From Actinomycetota bacterium (GTDB lineage: Bacteria; Actinomycetota; Thermoleophilia; Gaiellales; Gaiellaceae): 11,036 bases of DNA. A model generated the notes under the pieces. That model saw only the letters and a program-made list of their open reading frames with translations, was not told the origin of the DNA and ran no database searches. The DNA is taken from positions 1,471-12,506 of the forward strand of contig PMXT01000117.1 of NCBI GenBank assembly GCA_003170995.1. Reading direction: 5' to 3'. How positions within the stretch are numbered: the first letter of the stretch is position 1; each line of letters opens with the position of its first letter. Shown one piece after another: positions 7,189 to 11,036 of the stretch. Position numbers and translations under genes: made by a program.

Positions 7189-7246
7189 CCTTCGGTTATC
7201 GAGTCGAGCACGAGTGCGGTATCACCCCCAAAAGGGTGAACTGAGC
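6407..7246 (-). repeat. Direct repeat copy A: shared leader plus PAS-PAS module
   Basis: This block matches 10051-10889 with a constant offset of 3644 bases and no indel through the coding part, plus one single-base indel in the leader. It covers the leader, the start region and the first ~258 codons of the 862-aa protein. By eye, about 22 of 253 aligned residues differ (residues 6-258 of each protein, ~91% identity). After the DIT motif the similarity falls abruptly. The length of the upstream match is approximate. Confidence 0.88.
7222..7239 (-). promoter_or_regulatory. Palindromic leader box, copy 1
   Basis: TCACCC-N6-GGGTGA is a perfect 6-bp inverted repeat with a six-base centre, 34 bases upstream of the GTG start of the 862-aa gene. 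The same box, with one arm mismatch, occurs at nearly the same distance before the paralogue. It could be an operator for a dimeric regulator or a 5'-leader hairpin. The regulator is unknown, and shared ancestry of the repeat explains at least part of the conservation. Confidence 0.45.
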
Positions 7247-7772
7247 TGACGCTGACACGTAAGAATTCCCTGCAGTCACCTGGAAGAACGGCCCGCGCGA
7301 TTGCTTCGACGAGGTACTCACCCTCGCTGGCCCATATCCGCCGGCACCACCACTTCGAGGCGTTTTTGCATACGAGGCCTGGGGAGGATGGCTGGTTGTT
7401 GATTGAGGCGCCGCCTCCCGTCGCTGATCGACTCGCTCTCGACGTCCATTTACGGCTGAATGCTCGCGCTCCCTGCCGCGCCGAGTCCGTTGTCCCGCGC
7501 GCTGCGGCGGAAACGGGTTTGGCCGCTGCCCTGACGCCGACTCCAAACGCTTCCAGCGAGCCGCTGAGAGTCCGACCCCAGAGAGGGCATGAAGGAGCGG
7601 GCGATGTCAAGGCTCAGCTCTCGGGGCTCCTTAGGTCGGGCGATCGGGCGGCGATAACGACGGGCCGTGAGAGTCGTCGACGCTCTTGTCGCGCAGTATC
7701 CGTATGGCATTGGCCAGCTTGGAGCCCGAAGCTCGCCGTCAAGTGGGCCAAGGGCGAGACGGAAGGCTATGG
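7247..7772. other. Gap between the two c-di-GMP genes, no recognised gene
   Basis: No convincing gene is seen on either strand. Open frames exist (for example 7366-7800 plus and 7450-7851 minus), but their translations are low-complexity Arg/Ser/Ala-rich text without a family motif, typical of chance frames in GC-rich DNA, and both run into the neighbouring gene. AGCTT (7716-7720) with AAGCT (7729-7733) gives a weak 5-bp hairpin ~40 bases past the stop of the upstream paralogue, a possible terminator. The region might be decayed coding DNA, but I cannot identify a source. Confidence 0.5.
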
Positions 7773-10700
7773 CTACTGCGCTAGCCGTAAACGGTGTTGA
7801 GAGGTCGCTGGAAGCTCGGTGAGCGTCCGCTCCCCTTTTCCCTCGAGCCACTCGGAGAAGGCCTCAGGAGGCATCGGTCGCCCGTAGAAATAGCCTTGCA
7901 CCATCCCGCACCCCATCTTCTTCAGGCTGTTCCAGGCGGCTTTAGTCTCGACCCCCTCGGCTATGACATCGAGGCCCAAGTTACGGCCGAGGTCGATAGT
8001 CGACTGGACGATGACGCGGTCGTCGTCGTTTTTGTGCATGTTGATGACAAAGGAGCGGTCGATCTTGATCTCCGAGACCGGAAGATCCTTGAGGTAGGCG
8101 AGCGAGGAATAGCCGGTGCCGAAATCGTCGATCGAGATGCGGATACCCATCTTGTCCAAACGCTCCAAGACGACCTTGGTGCGGAAGGGGTCATCCAAGA
8201 CAGCGCTCTCGGTGATCTCGAACTCGAGCAGCGAGGAGTCGACCTTCCACTTCCCAAGCAGCGCTGCCACCTCATCGGGGAAGCTCGTGTCGATCAGGTT
8301 GCGCGTGGCTAGGTTGACGGAGACAGAGAGCACGAGACCCTGCTCCTTCCAGACCACGATCTGCTTCAGGGCGTGGTCGATCACGTAGCGGGTTAGGGGC
8401 TTGATCAAGCCCGTCTCCTGCGCCGTCGGGATGAACTCGTCGGGCGGTACTAGCCCGCGCTGCGGATGCTGCCAGCGAATCAGCGCCTCGACACCGCAGA
8501 CCGACCCACCTTCGAGCACCGCCTTCGGCTGGTAGTAAAGAACGAGCTCCTCACGATCGATCGCCTGGCGAAGCTCGGAGACGAGCGTCAGCCTGACCGG
8601 GCTCGAGCGGTCGATAGCGGTGTCGTAGAAGGCGTAGTCTCTGCCCTCCTCTTTGGCCGTGTACATAGCCACGTCTGCGTGGCGTAGGAGCGACTCGACA
8701 TCGATGCCGTGATCTGGGTACATGGCGACACCGATCGAGGCCTCGATCGAGAGCGGCAAGTCGCCGACGATGACCGGCGGATCGAGCGCCTGCTTGATCT
8801 TGCCGAGCAGGACGACGACATCTGAGGGATTGAGCTGGCCGGGCAGGATCAGGCCGAATTCATCGCCGCCGAGCCTCGCCACTGTGTCGGTTGCCCGCAG
8901 CGTCTCCTGCAGCCTGGAAGCGAACTCTCGCAGCAGGATGTCGCCGGCGTGGTGACCGAGCGTGTCGTTGACCTCCTTGAAGCGGTCGAGATCCATCATC
9001 AGGACCGCCACCCGGCCGCCGTCTCGCTCGGCCGAGAGCAGCGTGTGCTGGATGCGGTCGAGGAAGAGGGTTCGGTTGGGTAGTCCGGTCAGGCCGTCGT
9101 GCATGGCCTGATGCTCGTTGATCGACGCCAGCTCGTGCGCAGCCTCCTCGGCGAGCCGGCGCTCGGTGACGTTCTCGACCATCGCGATCGCGAACTGCGG
9201 ATTGCCGTCGAGATCACGTACGAGCGAGACCGTCACATGTGCCCAGATGACCTTGCCGTCCGCTCGTTCGAAGCGGGCGTCGTTTGCCGTGGTTTCGCGT
9301 GTGCCGCGCAGTAGCGACCGCAGGTTGCGCTTCTCGCGAGCGCGGTCTTCCTTGGTCACGAAAGCCGTCAGCTGCTCGCCCTCGAGAGCTTCCTCCGTAC
9401 GGTCGAGTAGCTCGCAGAGCACTGGATTCGGATCGTGGATGAGAAGCTGTGTGTCGATCGTCGCGATACCGATCGGCGCTGGCGAGTGGATCGCCTGGAA
9501 CTGCATCAGCATCTCGACGCGCTGGCGGCGCTCCTCGAATTCGGCCGCGTTACTGAGTGCCGCCGACAGAACCAGCGAGAGCAGCTCGAGGCTCTCGGCG
9601 AGCCCTCGGTCAAAGGGAGTCGCAGCGATGGAGACGACGCAGAGCAGGCCAATCACCGCGCCCTCGTGTTCGAGCGGCACGACGAGCATCGACGACAGTT
9701 CCTCGCTCAGCAGTGGAGCGAGGTTCGGGTGCTTACTGACGAGACCGCCCGTCTCGGTGAGCTGCTGCGAGCGTCGCTCCTTGATCGCCTTGCGGAAGGC
9801 GCCGTTCGATTCCGGCTTCACCCGAGTGCCGTCGTTGTGCACGCAGTCACCGCTGGCAGCGGCGCAGACGAGGTCGTTGTTCTCGCGCAGTAGGATGACG
9901 GCGCCATCGGCAGCAGCGAGTTCACGCGTGCGCTCGGCGATGATCGAGCGAACAGCCTTCATGCCGAGCTCGGCCTCGGCGATCTCCCGCTGGATCCGAA
10001 CGATCGCGTTCAGCCGCTCGTGCGCCACACCTAGCGCCAGCTCGGCCTCCTTGCGTACGGTGATATCGCGTGAGATTCCAAAGGTGCCGATTACCTTGCC
10101 GCTCTCATCGCTAAGCGGCATCTTCGTGGTGGACACCCAGGCGACGCGTCCGTCCTTCCAGGTGTCCTTCTCTTCGAAGTCGATTATCGGCTTGCCCGAA
10201 CGAACGATCTCCTGCTCGTCCGCGAGTGCGCGTTCGGCGTGATCGGCGCCGAAGAAGTCGAAGTCCGACAAGCCAACCGCCTTAGCGGCGCTCTCGAGAC
10301 CGAGCCAGCGCGCCTGAGCCTCCGAGACCTTGATGAAGTGACCCTCTAGATCCTTGAAGTAGACGTTGTCGGAGGTCGTTGCGATGAACGTCTCGAGCAG
10401 CGTGCGCTCGCTTGCCAGCTCGAGCTCGACCTGCTTACGTTCGCTAACATCGAATATGACGGCGCTTCGGTTGCCGCTCACGCAGCGGCCCCGCTCCTCG
10501 ACGTAACGAATCTCGCCGCTCTCGGTGACGATGCGATAGTCGAGCTCGTAGGTCGTGCTCTCCTTGAGAGCCTTGGCGAGCGTGGCGGAAACCTTCTCTC
10601 GATCGTCTTCGTACACGAGCTCGTCCAAGGTTCGCGCGCCAACGAGGAAATCCGTGTGGAGCCAGCCGGTGAGCTCGAAGACGCCGGGCGAGATCGCCTC

Positions 10701-10826
10701 GACATTTCCCCGCAGGTTGACGAGCAGAAGCGTGACCGGCGCTCTCGCAGCCGGTTCAGCCAGCCGTCCGTCGTATTCCGTCATTGACAGCGACTGTGCT
10801 TTCGCAAGTGCTTGTCGCTGCCCCAT
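7773..10826 (-). CDS. PAS-PAS-GAF-PAS-GGDEF-EAL c-di-GMP cyclase/phosphodiesterase
   Basis: Large soluble sensor-effector of c-di-GMP signalling, 1017 aa from ATG 10826 (an in-frame GTG at 10832 would add two residues). ATG is preferred because GAAGGG lies five bases upstream. Positions below count from GTG 10832. PAS at ~28-135 and ~143-260; GAF at ~283-425; a third PAS at ~437-560 ending MVENVTERR; GGDEF at ~575-735 with canonical GGDEF at 655-659 preceded by an RATD I-site; EAL at ~745-995 with EALIRW at 782-787, ITES, DDFGTGYSS at 902-910, KIDRSF, AEGVE and QGYF. A ~25-residue tail follows. All residues I know to be needed for both activities are present. It differs from the downstream paralogue by the extra PAS and a divergent GAF. 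The signals sensed are unknown. Confidence 0.92.
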   Translation of the reverse strand: MGQRQALAKAQSLSMTEYDGRLAEPAARAPVTLLLVNLRGNVEAISPGVFELTGWLHTDFLVGARTLDELVYEDDREKVSATLAKALKESTTYELDYRIVTESGEIRYVEERGRCVSGNRSAVIFDVSERKQVELELASERTLLETFIATTSDNVYFKDLEGHFIKVSEAQARWLGLESAAKAVGLSDFDFFGADHAERALADEQEIVRSGKPIIDFEEKDTWKDGRVAWVSTTKMPLSDESGKVIGTFGISRDITVRKEAELALGVAHERLNAIVRIQREIAEAELGMKAVRSIIAERTRELAAADGAVILLRENNDLVCAAASGDCVHNDGTRVKPESNGAFRKAIKERRSQQLTETGGLVSKHPNLAPLLSEELSSMLVVPLEHEGAVIGLLCVVSIAATPFDRGLAESLELLSLVLSAALSNAAEFEERRQRVEMLMQFQAIHSPAPIGIATIDTQLLIHDPNPVLCELLDRTEEALEGEQLTAFVTKEDRAREKRNLRSLLRGTRETTANDARFERADGKVIWAHVTVSLVRDLDGNPQFAIAMVENVTERRLAEEAAHELASINEHQAMHDGLTGLPNRTLFLDRIQHTLLSAERDGGRVAVLMMDLDRFKEVNDTLGHHAGDILLREFASRLQETLRATDTVARLGGDEFGLILPGQLNPSDVVVLLGKIKQALDPPVIVGDLPLSIEASIGVAMYPDHGIDVESLLRHADVAMYTAKEEGRDYAFYDTAIDRSSPVRLTLVSELRQAIDREELVLYYQPKAVLEGGSVCGVEALIRWQHPQRGLVPPDEFIPTAQETGLIKPLTRYVIDHALKQIVVWKEQGLVLSVSVNLATRNLIDTSFPDEVAALLGKWKVDSSLLEFEITESAVLDDPFRTKVVLERLDKMGIRISIDDFGTGYSSLAYLKDLPVSEIKIDRSFVINMHKNDDDRVIVQSTIDLGRNLGLDVIAEGVETKAAWNSLKKMGCGMVQGYFYGRPMPPEAFSEWLEGKGERTLTELPATSQHRLRLAQ

Positions 10827-10889
10827 CCCCACCCTTCGGTTATCGAGTCGAGCGCGAGTACGAGTCTCCCCCTAAAGGGTGAACTAAGA
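10051..10889 (-). repeat. Direct repeat copy B: shared leader plus PAS-PAS module
   Basis: Partner of the block at 6407-7246. It covers the leader box, start region and first two PAS domains of the 1017-aa gene. The left edge coincides with the domain border after the second PAS (GTFGISRDIT); the right edge lies just upstream of the palindromic box, after which the two leaders lose similarity. The duplication therefore carried regulation and sensory input together. Confidence 0.88.
10865..10882 (-). promoter_or_regulatory. Palindromic leader box, copy 2
   Basis: On the plus strand this reads TCTCCC-N6-GGGTGA, the counterpart of the perfect inverted repeat before the downstream paralogue, with one arm position changed. 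It sits 33 bases upstream of the GTG at 10832 (39 from ATG 10826). No convincing -10/-35 pair could be placed around it. From 10890 to 10964 I see nothing definite, apart from a long-range GCCTGC/GCAGGC pairing (10904-10909 with 10939-10944). Confidence 0.4.
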
Positions 10890-10964
10890 GCCTACGCCGC
10901 TAAGCCTGCACGCCCGACGCGACCGATCCGCGGCGCCAGCAGGCACACCGTCGAAAGTCGTCAT

Positions 10965-10991
10965 GCCCTCCGAAGGAGGGCGGACCTTCGG
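10965..10991 (-). terminator. Strong hairpin after the putative tRNA
   Basis: GCCCTCC (10965-10971) and GGAGGGC (10975-10981) form a perfect 7-bp stem with a 3-base loop. An overlapping alternative stem, CCGAAGG (10970-10976) with CCTTCGG (10985-10991), is mutually exclusive with it. On the minus strand the element begins eight bases after the end of the tRNA-like sequence and precedes the c-di-GMP gene, so it probably ends the tRNA transcript. No U-tract is present. Confidence 0.5.
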
Positions 10992-10998
10992 CAGAGAG

Positions 10999-11036
10999 TG
11001 GAGCGTCCCGGGATCGAACCGAAACGCTTTCTCGCG
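10999..11036 (-). tRNA. Possible tRNA 3' end, cut by window edge
   Basis: Read on the minus strand, the segment ends with a T-arm pattern: stem TTCGG, loop TTCGATC, stem CCGGG (two G-U pairs). Then come seven bases ACGCTCC that would be the 3' acceptor strand, and a discriminator A, with no encoded CCA. Before the T-arm, CGC-GAGAAA-GCG could be the long variable arm of a class II tRNA (Leu or Ser). The 5' half, with anticodon and acceptor partner (predicted GGAGCGT), lies beyond 11036, so identity and even the call remain open. A tmRNA 3' end is an alternative. Confidence 0.4.

Noticed and set aside
7189..7246. c-di-GMP riboswitch in the leaders of the c-di-GMP genes
   Set aside because: The leaders are short and lack the conserved GEMM-type cores I know; only the short palindrome is shared.
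7264..7276. Adjacent EcoRI- and PstI-like sites (GAATTC, CTGCAG) suggesting a cloning-vector junction
   Set aside because: The spacing differs from common polylinkers, no other vector sequence is near, and the sites are expected by chance at this length.
10833..10850. Motility sigma-factor promoter (CTCGATAA resembling the GCCGATAA -10)
   Set aside because: No matching -35 element at the required spacing in either leader copy, and the site sits too close to the start codon.

Overview
The window looks like a chromosomal segment of a GC-rich bacterium, most likely an actinobacterium of the Thermoleophilia type (Gaiellales or Solirubrobacterales). This is inferred from protein style, GTG starts and the valS-folC-ndk-maf gene order; no taxonomic marker was searched.

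Positions 1-4276 (+ strand) are a tightly packed housekeeping run. It holds the 3' part of valS (valyl-tRNA synthetase), folC (folylpolyglutamate/dihydrofolate synthase), a 37-residue single-span membrane peptide, a two-span membrane protein with a double zinc ribbon, ndk (nucleoside diphosphate kinase), a SAM-dependent methyltransferase gene broken by one frameshift, and maf (a nucleotide pyrophosphatase). Most neighbours overlap by 4-17 bases, which suggests cotranscription and translational coupling. The shared theme is translation, folate and nucleotide upkeep.

Positions 4277-4599 are a gene-free gap between convergent transcription units. It is rich in inverted repeats: a REP-like palindrome, a nested stem-loop, a perfect 14-bp palindrome, and two overlapping hairpins just past the downstream minus-strand gene.

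Positions 4600-10832 (- strand) hold two tandem paralogous c-di-GMP enzymes. The upstream gene (about 1017 aa) is PAS-PAS-GAF-PAS-GGDEF-EAL. The downstream gene (862 aa) is PAS-PAS-GAF-GGDEF-EAL. Both appear to retain cyclase, inhibitory-site and phosphodiesterase motifs. Their first ~258 residues and ~55 bp of leader, including a palindromic box, are nearly identical, while the GAF and catalytic halves have diverged. This makes an in-frame direct repeat of about 840 bp. A 584-bp gap without a recognisable gene separates them.

The right edge (10965-11036) holds a strong hairpin and what looks like the 3' end of a tRNA gene on the minus strand, cut by the window end.

I found no CRISPR array, intact transposase or recognisable defence system. 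The most notable material is the mosaic tandem c-di-GMP pair with its shared palindromic leader, the small membrane peptide/zinc-ribbon pair inside the housekeeping operon, and the broken methyltransferase.
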